A stretch of DNA of 64,000 nt, taken from NCBI GenBank assembly GCA_021784595.1, contig JAJYHT010000072.1, forward strand, positions 1 through 64,000, given 5' to 3'. Positions 55,658 through 64,000 of this stretch are shown here, piece by piece. Under the pieces are notes generated by a model. The model saw only the letters and a list, made by a program, of their open reading frames with translations, was not told the DNA's origin and did no database searches. The stretch comes from Bacillota bacterium. Lineage in GTDB: Bacteria; Bacillota; Sulfobacillia; Sulfobacillales; Sulfobacillaceae. The position numbers and the translations under genes are program-made. The stretch's first letter is position 1. Every line of letters begins with the position of its first letter.

Positions 55658-56350
55658 ATGATACCTTCACGTTTGATTGCGCCATCAATTTTGTCAGCTA
55701 ATTTCTCTCGGCTGGGGCAAGAAGTGGCCGAGGTAGTTGCAGCAGGTGCAGACTGGATTCATGTGGATGTGATGGATGGCCAGTTTGTACCAAATATCAC
55801 CATGGGACCGATAGTGGTTGAATGGCTGCGGCCTGCAACCCAGGCTTCGCTTGATGTGCACTTGATGATTGTGTCGCCCGAAGTCTATATCCCCGAATTT
55901 ATTCGGGCCGGAGCTCACAGCATATCATTTCATGCTGAGGCTACTCCACATATTCACCGGACTCTCCAAGTCATACGGCAAGCAGACGTCAAAGCCGGGG
56001 TTGCCTTAAATCCGTCAACCCCGTTGAATGTTTTGGAGTATGTGTTGGATGACCTGGATTTTGTCCTCATTATGACCGTAAATCCGGGGTTTGGCGGACA
56101 AAAATTTATTCCCGCTACCGTGGCTAAAGTGCAAGAACTGAGGTCTTGGCTTGATCGGACGGGGCATGACGAAGTTCTCATTGAAGTGGATGGGGGCATT
56201 AACCCAGTGACCGCGGGTGAAATGAGTGAAGCCGGAGCTAATGTCTTTGTTGCAGGCAGCGCTATTTTTGGCGATTCAGATCGCGCGCGGCGCATTGCTG
56301 ATATTCGATCCGCGATTTTATCAGGACAAACCGCTGCCAGGCAGGGATAA
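55658..56350 (+). CDS. rpe: Ribulose-phosphate 3-epimerase
   Basis: 230 aa from ATG 55658, by family alignment ([15 protein letters not shown]). The ribosome binding site is weak; ATG 55622 is possible, with GGGAGG 15 nt upstream. [19 protein letters not shown] carries metal ligands, and [20 protein letters not shown] with IEVDGGINP are the phosphate loop motifs. It interconverts xylulose and ribulose 5-phosphate, feeding phosphoribulokinase. Confidence 0.93.
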   Translation: MIPSRLIAPSILSANFSRLGQEVAEVVAAGADWIHVDVMDGQFVPNITMGPIVVEWLRPATQASLDVHLMIVSPEVYIPEFIRAGAHSISFHAEATPHIHRTLQVIRQADVKAGVALNPSTPLNVLEYVLDDLDFVLIMTVNPGFGGQKFIPATVAKVQELRSWLDRTGHDEVLIEVDGGINPVTAGEMSEAGANVFVAGSAIFGDSDRARRIADIRSAILSGQTAARQG

Positions 56351-56369
56351 AAGGAGTGGTCGACGGATA

Positions 56370-57260
56370 ATGGCTGATACAAGAGAAGTGACTCCGGCAG
56401 AAATGGTAGATTTTGATGAAGCTTTGCGTGAATCTCATGTGCTGGAAATCCTGGCTCAGCTAGATCGCGAGCTCATTGGTCTTTATCCGGTGAAAACGCG
56501 GATTCGAGAAATTGCCGCCCTTTTGTTGGTGGATCAATTACGCCGTCGGTTAGATTTATCGGCCGAGTCGCCATCGCTTCATATGTCGTTCACTGGGAAT
56601 CCAGGTACGGGCAAGACCACCGTCGCCATGCGGATGGCCGAGATACTCCACCGTTTAGGATATTCCCGAAAAGGGCATTTGGTGGCGGTGACACGCGACG
56701 ATTTGGTGGGACAATATATTGGCCATACGGCGCCCAAGACCAAAGAAGTGCTCAAAAGAGCCATGGGTGGCGTGCTTTTCATTGATGAAGCCTACTACCT
56801 CTATCGTCAAGAGAACGAACGGGATTATGGGCAAGAGACCATAGAAATCCTACTTCAGGTGATGGAGAACCAGCGTGACGACTTAGTCGTGATCTTGGCG
56901 GGTTATAAGGACCGGATGGAGCAATTCTTTAAATCGAATCCTGGCATTCGATCGCGGATTGCCCACCACGTGGAGTTTCCAGACTATGCAGCGGACGAAC
57001 TCTTAGGTATCGGGGATTTGATGCTGGCCCAGCAGCAGTATGGGTTTAGTCCTGAGGCGCGCATTGCGCTGCAACAGTATATAGTTCTTCGGATGCAACA
57101 GCCGGATTTTGCCAACGCCAGGAGCATTCGAAACGCATTGGACCGTGCTCGGCTGCGGCAGGCCAATCGTTTGTTCGCCAAAGGGGGAAAAGTTTCTCGG
57201 GACGAATTGATGACCATCGAGGCAGAAGATATTTTGTCTAGCCGCGTCTTTCAATCCTAG
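56370..57260 (+). CDS. cbbX: CbbX, red-type RuBisCO activase
   Basis: 296 aa from ATG 56370, behind AAAGGAG. The AAA+ module has [20 protein letters not shown] (Walker A), [14 protein letters not shown] (Walker B) and [20 protein letters not shown] (sensor and Arg finger). [20 protein letters not shown] is the pore-loop region typical of CbbX. It pulls on the RuBisCO large subunit to release sugar-phosphate inhibitors. The RuBisCO genes themselves are not in this window. Confidence 0.9.
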   Translation: MADTREVTPAEMVDFDEALRESHVLEILAQLDRELIGLYPVKTRIREIAALLLVDQLRRRLDLSAESPSLHMSFTGNPGTGKTTVAMRMAEILHRLGYSRKGHLVAVTRDDLVGQYIGHTAPKTKEVLKRAMGGVLFIDEAYYLYRQENERDYGQETIEILLQVMENQRDDLVVILAGYKDRMEQFFKSNPGIRSRIAHHVEFPDYAADELLGIGDLMLAQQQYGFSPEARIALQQYIVLRMQQPDFANARSIRNALDRARLRQANRLFAKGGKVSRDELMTIEAEDILSSRVFQS

Positions 57261-57339
57261 CCCATCCTAATCTTTTAGAAAATTTGCCCTTGGGATTTGG
57301 AGCTATTGATGATAAAATCGGCTAGTGCATTATCTTGTC

Positions 57340-57636
57340 TTACCAAAATCGAGCGTAAAGCCCCGGCGTTTACGCCTGGGATATAGGCTCGTGGGCCGTT
57401 ATGGCCACATATGCTAGAATGAGTCCAAGGATTGTTGGTGTGAAACGAAAACCAAGTTCCGTGCCACAATCGGTTGAATGTCTAGTGCAGGGCGGGACAC
57501 GCCCGGTGAGCCTGGGGAGCACCCTCTTGTGGACGGACGGCGCAAGCCCTAAGAAGCAATGGTGCAATGAAGCAGGAACCCGATGCCGCGAGGATCGGGA
57601 ATCTCCCGCCTTTAGGCGTGGGGAGGATGTCAAAGT
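57340..57636 (+). mobile_element. IS200/IS605-like mini-element with omega-RNA-like right end
   Basis: The left hairpin CCCCGGCG-TTTA-CGCCTGGG (57361-57380) and the right hairpin CTCCCGCC-TTTA-GGCGTGGGGAG (57603-57625), followed by GATGTCAA, look like IS605-family ends. Before the right hairpin are CCCGAT/ATCGGG and GGGCG/CGCCC stems, as in the 3' part of omega RNA. A plus-strand frame (SPKKQWCNEAGTRCREDRES) resembles the tail of TnpB. No transposase or full tnpB is present. Boundaries are approximate. Confidence 0.55.
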
Positions 57637-57661
57637 TTCAATCACGAAAGGTTGCTGTAGC

Positions 57662-58003
57662 ATGAAGAAATGGTGGATGCTCTCGATATGCATTCCTTTT
57701 GTGGCAGGATGCGGCTCGGCCTCGTCCAACGCATCCGCACCCACGGTCCACTATGAAGCGGCTGCCGTGTCTCGAGGGCAAAGCATATTTTACAGCACCT
57801 GCGCCGTGTGTCACGGAAAAGATGGCCAAGGCAACACAGGGCCTGCGTTATGGGGTCCCAACTCGGCAGTGCAAGGGTTTTCCCAGTTTAGTGATCTGGA
57901 ACAATTTATTCAAGGCAACATGCCTCAGAATAACCCAGGCACTCTTTCTTCGGCCCAAGCAGTGGCTGTGGCATCATATTTATGGCATCAGAATCATCAT
58001 TAA
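57662..58003 (+). CDS. Lipoprotein monoheme cytochrome c
   Basis: 113 aa from ATG 57662, with GAAAGG 10 nt upstream; the open frame further upstream is the mini-element. The lipobox is FVAGCG. AAVSRGQSIFYSTCAVCHGK has the CxxCH heme site, and FIQGNMPQNNPGTL the axial Met. It is similar in plan to the cytochrome at 52885-53343. It probably carries electrons on the outer membrane face. Confidence 0.9.
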   Translation: MKKWWMLSICIPFVAGCGSASSNASAPTVHYEAAAVSRGQSIFYSTCAVCHGKDGQGNTGPALWGPNSAVQGFSQFSDLEQFIQGNMPQNNPGTLSSAQAVAVASYLWHQNHH

Positions 58004-58064
58004 ATAGGTTTAATTGGCCAAGATTGTTCTGGTTAACAGCTCGGGCGTGGCTTATGCATTTCAA

Positions 58065-58093
58065 TTGACACGTCATTTCAGATGTGCTAGAAT
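58065..58093 (+). promoter_or_regulatory. Promoter of the rpmG-secE-nusG operon
   Basis: TTGACA and TAGAAT with a 17-nt spacer, 29 nt upstream of the rpmG start. Confidence 0.8.
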
Positions 58094-58122
58094 CCTTGCG
58101 CATGACGGGAGGTTAACGACAC

Positions 58123-58272
58123 ATGCGGACGATTATTACATTAGCCTGTGGTGAGTGCAAGCGTCGCAACTACACGACCACAAAAAACAAGAAGAACGAT
58201 CCCAATCGGTTGGAACGCAAGAAGTATTGTCGGTGGTGCCGGACCCATACGATGCATCGCGAAACGCGCTAA
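58123..58272 (+). CDS. rpmG: Ribosomal protein bL33
   Basis: 49 aa from ATG 58123, behind [24 protein letters not shown] and [20 protein letters not shown] are the L33 sequence with two zinc-binding CxxC motifs. It is a large-subunit protein and the first gene before secE and nusG. Confidence 0.95.
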   Translation: MRTIITLACGECKRRNYTTTKNKKNDPNRLERKKYCRWCRTHTMHRETR

Positions 58273-58306
58273 CATTTTTTGAATGCAAGCGGAAGTGGGG
58301 ACAAGG

Positions 58307-58522
58307 ATGGAAGCCAAAGGTAGCACCACACTATCCGGTGGGGCAAAGTCCCGTAAATATTTGCGGGAAGTTCGTTCTGAGCTGAAGAAGGTGGTTTGGC
58401 CGACACCTAAGCAGACGCTGTCATATACAGGGTTTGTGGTGGGGTTCTCTTTACTGGTAGCTCTAATCATCGCCGGCCTCGACGCAATCTTCAACCTAGG
58501 GCTCAACCAGTTTATCCGCTGA
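58307..58522 (+). CDS. secE: SecE preprotein translocase subunit
   Basis: 71 aa from ATG 58307, with GTGGGG 6 nt upstream; ATG 58283 is also in frame but lacks a ribosome binding site. SRKYLREVRSELKKVVWPTP is the amphipathic SecE helix, followed by one membrane helix (GFVVGFSLLVALIIAGLDAI). It clamps SecY. Confidence 0.92.
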   Translation: MEAKGSTTLSGGAKSRKYLREVRSELKKVVWPTPKQTLSYTGFVVGFSLLVALIIAGLDAIFNLGLNQFIR

Positions 58523-58578
58523 TAGGAGCGCCTCGACGCCAGCATGGCGAATTTTTTTGTGGGAAGGCGGCTTGATGC

Positions 58579-59109
58579 GTGGAGAAGGGCTGGTTTGTTA
58601 TCCACACCTACTCCGGATATGAAAACAAGGTGAAGGCCAATCTGGAGCATCGGGTGGAATCCATGGGGATGGAAGACAAGATCTTCCGCATTATGGTTCC
58701 CATGGAAGAAGAAATTGAAGTCAAAGACGGGAAAAAGAAACTCGTCAAGAAAAAAGTCTTCCCGGGCTATGTCATGGTGGAAATGATCATGACCGATGAT
58801 TCCTGGTATGTGGTTAGGAATACTCCAGGTGTGACCGGCTTTGTGGGTTCGGGTACGCGTCCAATTCCTCTGCTGGACCATGAAGTCCGCATGATATTGG
58901 GGAGCGATTTATCGGGCGTGCCGGAACTTCCGCGAATCAACCTTGCGGTTGGCCAGGAAGTAACGGTGACCGAAGGACCTTTTGAGGGCTTTTCTGGTCA
59001 AATAGAGGAAATCCTTCACGATCGCGGCAAAGTGCGATTAACCGTTTCGATGTTTGGGCGCGACACACCCCTAGAGGTGGATTTTGCTCAAGTCACCGAG
59101 ATGGAGTAG
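58579..59109 (+). CDS. nusG: NusG transcription elongation factor
   Basis: 176 aa from GTG 58579. The NGN domain opens KGWFVIHTYSGYENKVKANL, with VFPGYVMVEMIMTDDSWYVV and RNTPGVTGFVGSG. The KOW domain is GQEVTVTEGPFEGFSGQIEE. It links RNA polymerase to ribosomes or Rho. Confidence 0.96.
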   Translation: MEKGWFVIHTYSGYENKVKANLEHRVESMGMEDKIFRIMVPMEEEIEVKDGKKKLVKKKVFPGYVMVEMIMTDDSWYVVRNTPGVTGFVGSGTRPIPLLDHEVRMILGSDLSGVPELPRINLAVGQEVTVTEGPFEGFSGQIEEILHDRGKVRLTVSMFGRDTPLEVDFAQVTEME

Positions 59110-59152
59110 GCATTGTGCAGCGTTGGGAAAGTGAAAGAAATGAGGGAAAACA

Positions 59153-59578
59153 GTGCCGAAGAAAGTCACCGGAGTAATTAAGCTCCAGATTCCGGCCGGT
59201 AAGGCGACTCCTGCACCGCCGGTAGGACCAGCCTTGGGGCAACACGGCGTCAACATCATGGCGTTTGTCAAGGACTATAATGAGCGTACCGCCAGCCAGG
59301 TGGGGCTTATCATCCCCGTGGAAATTACCGTGTTTGAGGATCGCTCATTCACGTTTGTGACCAAGACACCGCCAGCTGCGGTTTTGATAAAAAAGGCTCT
59401 TGGGCTGGACACTGCTTCATCCAATCCCAATACCAAAAAGGTAGGCAAGTTGCCGCGAGCTAAGGTTCGTGAAATTGCTGAGCTTAAAATGCCGGATCTG
59501 AACGCGACCACCATTGAGGCCGCGATGCAGATGATTGAAGGCACCGCACGCAGTATGGGAGTCGACATCGTCGACTAA
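59153..59578 (+). CDS. rplK: Ribosomal protein uL11
   Basis: 141 aa from GTG 59153. [34 protein letters not shown] and the C-terminal [12 protein letters not shown] are typical L11. It forms the GTPase-associated centre and activates RelA-type synthetases. Confidence 0.97.
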   Translation: MPKKVTGVIKLQIPAGKATPAPPVGPALGQHGVNIMAFVKDYNERTASQVGLIIPVEITVFEDRSFTFVTKTPPAAVLIKKALGLDTASSNPNTKKVGKLPRAKVREIAELKMPDLNATTIEAAMQMIEGTARSMGVDIVD

Positions 59579-59625
59579 AGCTTGGTGGGAGGCTTTTGCC
59601 GTTATAACCACAAGGAGGGTTTAGT

Positions 59626-60330
59626 TTGTTTCGAGGCAAAAATTATAAGGACGTAGCTGCTAAAGTTGAGCCGGGTAAGTTGTACGATCCGCTCGAAGCG
59701 CTGACGTTGGCCAAAGAGCTAGCGCATGCGAAATTTGTTGAGACAGTGGAGGTGGCCATTCGGCTGGGTGTGGATCCACGTCACTCCGATCAAGTAGTGC
59801 GGGGTGCGGTGGTGTTGCCGCATGGCACTGGAAAGACGGCTCGGGTCGCGGTATTCGCTAAAGGGGAGAAAGCCAAGGAAGCGGAAGAGGCTGGGGCTGA
59901 TTTCGTGGGTGCTGACGAACTAGCGGAGCGAGTGCAAAAGGGCTGGACCGATTTTGACGTCGCTGTCGCAACGCCCGATATGATGGCATTGGTAGGACGG
60001 CTGGGAAAGATTTTGGGACCCCGCGGATTAATGCCGAACCCCAAGACCGGCACGGTGACATTTGATGTAAAAAATGCGTTGCAGGAAATCAAAGCGGGAA
60101 AGATAGAGTTCCGTACCGAAAAGGCAGGCATCATTCATGCCCCGATCGGGAAGGTCGACTTTACGACGGAATCGTTGGCGCAAAACCTGGCGGTGTTGCT
60201 CGATGCACTGGTCAAAGCCAAACCAGCAGCCCAAAAAGGCACCTATATTCAGTCTATCGCGGTGTCAAGCACGATGGGTCCAGGAATTCGCATCAATCCA
60301 AATACAGCTCAGCGCACTGTCGTCGCATAA
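59626..60330 (+). CDS. rplA: Ribosomal protein uL1
   Basis: 234 aa from TTG 59626, behind [48 protein letters not shown] and [20 protein letters not shown] are L1 signatures. It binds the L1 stalk and can repress its own operon. An intrinsic terminator follows at once, which separates it from rplJ. Confidence 0.97.
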   Translation: MFRGKNYKDVAAKVEPGKLYDPLEALTLAKELAHAKFVETVEVAIRLGVDPRHSDQVVRGAVVLPHGTGKTARVAVFAKGEKAKEAEEAGADFVGADELAERVQKGWTDFDVAVATPDMMALVGRLGKILGPRGLMPNPKTGTVTFDVKNALQEIKAGKIEFRTEKAGIIHAPIGKVDFTTESLAQNLAVLLDALVKAKPAAQKGTYIQSIAVSSTMGPGIRINPNTAQRTVVA

Positions 60331-60340
60331 ATTAGCCTGG

Positions 60341-60364
60341 CCCCGCTGCGGCGGGGTTTTTTTA
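60341..60364 (+). terminator. Intrinsic terminator after rplA
   Basis: CCCCGC and GCGGGG with a TGCG loop, then eight T. Confidence 0.9.
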
Positions 60365-60457
60365 TTTCAAAACGTTGGCATATCCTCTTCCTCTCGCGCA
60401 TACAATGCGTCAGAAACTGCGCGACTTATCTATAGGATGTCGAAAGGAAGATGGGAT

Positions 60458-60622
60458 ATGATATTGCGTATGGTCATTGCAGCGGCAGGAATGTCTACCT
60501 TAGTGGCGGCTGGATTGACCGAGCGGCACCATCATTTATGGCTCGGTGCATTGATGGCTGTGCTCGGCGTTTGCGCCACTGTTATTGCGGGCAAAGGCAG
60601 CGCATTGCATACAGAATCTTGA
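60458..60622 (+). CDS. Small two-helix membrane protein
   Basis: 54 aa from ATG 60458, with AAAGGAAG 7 nt upstream. Two hydrophobic helices (LRMVIAAAGMSTLVAAGL and LGALMAVLGVCATVIAG) are joined by ERHHHLW, a His-rich turn. No family is recognised. It lies between the rplA terminator and ddl. Confidence 0.55.
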   Translation: MILRMVIAAAGMSTLVAAGLTERHHHLWLGALMAVLGVCATVIAGKGSALHTES

Positions 60623-60661
60623 TTTCTTCCAATGATGATGGAATCGCACAGGAGGGTATTC

Positions 60662-61708
60662 ATGAAAATTCGGGTTGTGGTAATGATGGGGGGGCCGTCA
60701 ACGGAGCACGAGGTGTCTTTAGCGAGTGGACGCATGGTCTATGAAGCGTTATCCAGCAATCCGGAGTATGCAGTACAAGCCTTAGTCATTGACCGCTTCG
60801 GCCACTGGGCGATTGAAGCGAATCCTCAAAGCGTTTTGCCGTCCCCGGCAGACGGAGAGATGGTTTCAGTTCCGCGCGAGTATGCCATGGATGGCATACA
60901 GTTGCTGCGGACGGCCGACGTGGTGTTCTTGGCCTTTCACGGAGCATTTGGGGAAGATGGCACACTCCAAGGGATGTTGGATGCGCTGAATATTCCTTAT
61001 ACCGGCAGCGGTCCACTAGCTTCGGCGTTAGCGATGAACAAAGCCAAGGCCAAAGAACTTTTTCGTTACCACAAAATCCCCGTCGCCCGGGCATTGGAAT
61101 TTCCCAGCCATATTTTGGGCAGGGATCTTCATAATGCAATAGCTGCAGTGGAGAATCAGTTGGGGTATCCGGTGGTGGTCAAGCCCAATAGCGGCGGTTC
61201 CAGTGTGGGAGTGGCCATGGCCGACACAGCCCAAGAATTGGCCCAAGCATTGCAATTGGCCCGTCGATTTGGATTGGACGTTTTGGTAGAAGAGAAATTG
61301 CAAGGCCGCGAAGTCACCTGTGCGGTCCTGGAGGAATTGGACGGTAGCCTTCGCGCGTTGCCTGTCATTGAAATTGTGCCCAAGGCAGGGGTGTTTTTTG
61401 ACTTTCGCTCAAAGTACGCCGATGGCGGCGCAAGTGAAATTTGTCCAGCGTTGTTGGAGCCAGAGGCGGCCGAGGCGATTCAGAAAATGGCTATTGAAGC
61501 CCACACGGCATTAGGCTGTGAAGGATTTTCCCGAACAGACCTGTTCTTGACACCCAAAGGTCCTGTTGTGCTCGAAGTCAACACGATTCCGGGAATGACG
61601 CCTAATTCGCTGCTTCCTAAAGCGGCCAAAGCGGCAGGAGTGCCGTTTCAAGATCTCATGGATCATTTGGTTCAGCTGGCCATTGCACGCGATCAGCGGC
61701 GTGCCTAG
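60662..61708 (+). CDS. ddl: D-alanine--D-alanine ligase
   Basis: 348 aa from ATG 60662, behind AGGAGGG. MMGGPSTEHEVSLASG, FLAFHGAFGEDGTLQGMLD, GYPVVVKPNSGGSSVG and VLEVNTIPGMTPNSLLPKAA are the ATP-grasp and ligase motifs. It makes the D-Ala-D-Ala dipeptide for peptidoglycan. Its place between rplA and rplJ is unusual. Confidence 0.95.
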   Translation: MKIRVVVMMGGPSTEHEVSLASGRMVYEALSSNPEYAVQALVIDRFGHWAIEANPQSVLPSPADGEMVSVPREYAMDGIQLLRTADVVFLAFHGAFGEDGTLQGMLDALNIPYTGSGPLASALAMNKAKAKELFRYHKIPVARALEFPSHILGRDLHNAIAAVENQLGYPVVVKPNSGGSSVGVAMADTAQELAQALQLARRFGLDVLVEEKLQGREVTCAVLEELDGSLRALPVIEIVPKAGVFFDFRSKYADGGASEICPALLEPEAAEAIQKMAIEAHTALGCEGFSRTDLFLTPKGPVVLEVNTIPGMTPNSLLPKAAKAAGVPFQDLMDHLVQLAIARDQRRA

Positions 61709-61720
61709 AGCGCACTGCCC

Positions 61721-61750
61721 TTGACGGAATCCCCGTGATTATGGTATGGT
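61721..61750 (+). promoter_or_regulatory. Promoter of the rplJ-rplL operon
   Basis: TTGACG at 61721-61726 and TATGGT at 61745-61750 with an 18-nt spacer, right after ddl. Confidence 0.65.
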
Positions 61751-61756
61751 CCTCGG

Positions 61757-61990
61757 CGTAGCCCAAGACGATGGGTGCCACCACGGCTCAATATCCCATC
61801 TAGGTGGAAGTTTGAAATGGATTGTCTTTGTGCCATTTCCTCTCCCTGCCCTTGGGAGGAGGTTATTTTTTTGTGGCGGCCTCCCACACCCCTTTAGGGG
61901 CGAACTACAGCAAAGCATGAAGGCCCAGGGATAAACAAATTTTTCCCGATGCTTTACCAAACATGATGTAAAGTCATTGTCAAAGGAGGT
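61757..61990 (+). promoter_or_regulatory. L10 leader RNA with attenuator-like hairpin
   Basis: A 230-nt untranslated leader precedes rplJ. CCTCTCCC and GGGAGGAGG (61839-61862) form a stem followed by a T run at 61866-61872, an intrinsic-terminator-like attenuator. Place and shape fit the ribosomal protein L10 leader, which binds L10-L12 to shut off its own operon. Confidence 0.7.
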
Positions 61991-61996
61991 GGGTAG

Positions 61997-62527
61997 ATGC
62001 CTACAGCCCAAAAAGCGGCACTCATCGAGGAAACCCGAAAAAGTCTACAAGACGCTCAAGGCGTCGTGCTGGCGGATTATCGAGGACTTACCGTTCAGCA
62101 ATTCAGCAAATTGCGCTCTCAACTCCGCAAGGGCGGCGTCACGCTGCGAGTAATTAAAAACACCTTGATTCAGCGTGCGGCGGACCAGGTGGGAATTGAG
62201 GGGCTAGAGCCTTACTTAAAGGGCCCTACCGCGGTTGCGTTTTCCAACGACGACCCGGTCGCTGCGGCTAGATTGCTGTCGCAAGCAGCCAGGGAGTTGC
62301 GCAAGATTGAAATCAAAGCTGGGGTAATCGGCAAACAAACCATCGGTCCACGGGGAGTTCGAGAATTGGCCGAGTTGCCTGCGCGAGAAGTCTTGTTGGC
62401 TAAAGTGGTAGGCACCTTGAATGCTCCCATCCAACAACTGGTTTGGGTTTTGAACGCTCCCATGGAAAATTTGGCGCGAGTGCTGGATCAAATTCGTCAG
62501 CAAAGCGAACCAGTAAAAGAAGCCTAA
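61997..62527 (+). CDS. rplJ: Ribosomal protein uL10
   Basis: 176 aa. [32 protein letters not shown] and [20 protein letters not shown] are L10 motifs. The C-terminal helix binds L12 dimers. The start follows AAAGGAGGTGGG. Confidence 0.97.
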   Translation: MPTAQKAALIEETRKSLQDAQGVVLADYRGLTVQQFSKLRSQLRKGGVTLRVIKNTLIQRAADQVGIEGLEPYLKGPTAVAFSNDDPVAAARLLSQAARELRKIEIKAGVIGKQTIGPRGVRELAELPAREVLLAKVVGTLNAPIQQLVWVLNAPMENLARVLDQIRQQSEPVKEA

Positions 62528-62555
62528 GTGTGAGGATTTTGAAGGAGGAGAATCG

Positions 62556-62939
62556 ATGGCAAAGGTCGAAGAGATTATTGAGTTAGTGAAGGGCATGAAT
62601 GTGCTGGAACTGTCACAATTGGTCAAGGCACTCGAAGAAGAATTTGGAGTCACGGCAGCAGCTCCTGTGGCAGTGGCGGCGGCTCCAGCAGCCGGCGGCG
62701 CAGCGGCCCCAGTGGAAGAAGTCGAGCAGACCGAATTTGATGTTATTCTCACGGCAGCTGGCGACAAGAAGGTTCAAGTCATCAAAGCGGTTCGCGAACT
62801 GACCGGGTTGTCGCTGACCGAAGCTAAGGCATTGGTTGATGGCGCACCAAAGCCAGTTAAAGAGAAAATTGCCAAGGTCGATGCAGAAGCTGCTAAGGCC
62901 AAGCTCGAAGAAGCTGGCGGAACAGCGCAAATTAAGTAG
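62556..62939 (+). CDS. rplL: Ribosomal protein bL12 (L7/L12)
   Basis: 127 aa. The N-terminal dimer domain, an Ala-rich hinge (~residues 35-50) and the C-terminal domain [20 protein letters not shown], with [20 protein letters not shown]. It recruits translation GTPases. The start follows AAGGAGG. Confidence 0.97.
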   Translation: MAKVEEIIELVKGMNVLELSQLVKALEEEFGVTAAAPVAVAAAPAAGGAAAPVEEVEQTEFDVILTAAGDKKVQVIKAVRELTGLSLTEAKALVDGAPKPVKEKIAKVDAEAAKAKLEEAGGTAQIK

Positions 62940-62960
62940 TCGGTGGAGTATTGATCGCGA

Positions 62961-63002
62961 GCCCTCCCCCAGGTAGGAATTGTCCTTGACCTGTGGGTGG
63001 GC
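62961..63002 (+). promoter_or_regulatory. Hairpin between rplL and rpoB
   Basis: GCCCTCCCCCAGGT and ACCTGTGGGTGGGC pair with two mismatches. No clear U run follows. An attenuator or RNase processing site between ribosomal and polymerase genes is likely. Confidence 0.55.
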
Positions 63003-63096
63003 TTGTGATACTATTTAAACTTGCCATATTTTATAAGCCAATTCATTCCATACCAAGCTGAGGAAAATCCGAAACCGAACAAGGAGCTGACAGTGG

Positions 63097-64000
63097 ATGG
63101 CGTATCCCCTGGAAAATGTGCGTCCTGAACGCTTGAGTTTTGCCAGCATCAATGAGGTGCTTACCATGCCAAACCTCATAGCGATTCAGCAAAACTCCTA
63201 TGAGTGGTTTTTGCGCGAAGGTCTCAGAGAAATGTTTCGCGACATTTCTCCAATTCAGGACTTCACCGGGAACCTGATTTTGGATTTTGTGGACTACAAT
63301 CTAAAGCCCGCTAAATATAGCGTGGAAGAGTGTAAGGCGCGTGATGTGACGTACTCCGCGCCATTGCATGTGCGTGTCCGCCTAATCAACAAGGAAACGG
63401 GAGAAGTAAAAGAGCAGGATGTGTTCATGGGAGACTTTCCGCTCATGACGGACAAGGGGACCTTCATCATTAATGGTGCCGAACGCGTCATTGTCAGTCA
63501 ACTGGTGCGTTCGCCCGGCGTGTATTTTGGAGAGCAGCTGGATCCATCGGGCAAGCCTCTGTTTTTTGCGACGATTATCCCGAATCGCGGTGCCTGGCTT
63601 GAATTTGAATCGGACAGCAACGACGTCTTGTCGGTGCGTATTGATCGGACTAGGAAGTTGCCGGCGACTATATTAATGCGGGCCTTGGGATTTGGAACCG
63701 ACGCCAAAATTTTGGAGGCGCTCGGGGATGACGCCCGGATTCGCACCACCCTGGACAAGGACACCACTAAAAACGAAGAAGAAGCGTTAATTGAAATCTA
63801 TCGCCGGTTGCGGCCAGGCGAGCCGCCAACGGTAGAAAGCTCGCGCAGCTTGTTGCAGTCGTTGTTTTTTGAACCCAAACGCTACGACTTGGCGGGAGTG
63901 GGACGATACAAAATCAACAAGAAACTGGCTCTTAGGCGCCGCGTGGTTGGCACTACGGCACTAGAAGCCGTAGTCCATCCGGAAACCGGGGAAATCATAG
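63097..64000 (+). CDS. rpoB: RNA polymerase beta subunit, 5' part
   Basis: About 301 codons are present from ATG 63097, behind AAGGAG; the gene runs past the window end. [56 protein letters not shown] and [11 protein letters not shown] are the RpoB protrusion and lobe motifs. Confidence 0.97.
   Translation, partial: MAYPLENVRPERLSFASINEVLTMPNLIAIQQNSYEWFLREGLREMFRDISPIQDFTGNLILDFVDYNLKPAKYSVEECKARDVTYSAPLHVRVRLINKETGEVKEQDVFMGDFPLMTDKGTFIINGAERVIVSQLVRSPGVYFGEQLDPSGKPLFFATIIPNRGAWLEFESDSNDVLSVRIDRTRKLPATILMRALGFGTDAKILEALGDDARIRTTLDKDTTKNEEEALIEIYRRLRPGEPPTVESSRSLLQSLFFEPKRYDLAGVGRYKINKKLALRRRVVGTTALEAVVHPETGEII

Noticed and set aside
57401-58003. A 200-aa cytochrome c starting at 57401
   Set aside because: The first 87 codons are the IS605-like mini-element; the lipoprotein signal begins at ATG 57662 with a ribosome binding site.

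Overview
The window looks like a chromosomal segment from an acidophilic, Sulfobacillus-like member of the Bacillota. That placement is inferred from the gene content and the many Gram-positive type lipoproteins; no database search was possible. The conserved Firmicute order ctsR-mcsA-mcsB-clpC-radA-disA-yacL, ispD-ispF-cysS-rlmB-sigH and rpmG-secE-nusG-rplK-rplA, rplJ-rplL-rpoB is recognisable, but it is opened in several places by other genes.

Region 1 (1-11550) is an accessory and partly decayed area. It holds lipoproteins, a DsrE-like protein, a broken GH25-type lipoprotein, a toxin-antitoxin pair with an amber codon in the toxin lying between two truncated resolvases, an ECF sigma/anti-sigma pair with a related lipoprotein, a PIG-V-like membrane mannosyltransferase and an EamA exporter with a CGNR regulator.

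Region 2 (12270-33690) is the protein quality control, DNA repair, c-di-AMP, isoprenoid and translation backbone. radA is split by an 805-nt insertion with hallmarks of a group I intron carrying a 201-aa ORF of unknown family. A sugar-type MFS permease, an orphan Tat lipoprotein binding protein and a polysaccharide deacetylase lie between yacL and ispD. A cwlD-like amidase and a three-gene lipoprotein operon, including a 39-aa membrane peptide, lie between ispF and cysS.

Region 3 (33800-57660) separates sigH from rpmG. It holds a MoxR-DUF58-transglutaminase operon, a tRNA-Thr that is the left end of a decayed ~5-kb integrative element carrying a zinc-ribbon/trypsin-like protease, a Tyr-fMet-Thr tRNA operon, an orphan DNA methyltransferase, a cupredoxin plus heme-copper oxidase operon, two small cytochromes c and a Calvin-cycle cluster (phosphoribulokinase, ribulose-phosphate epimerase, CbbX). 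It ends with an IS605-like mini-element that resembles an omega-RNA locus.

Region 4 (58065-64000) is the ribosomal and transcription cluster, with a small membrane protein and D-Ala-D-Ala ligase inserted between rplA and rplJ. It ends inside rpoB. Together the genes fit an aerobic, probably autotrophic, spore-forming chemolithotroph.
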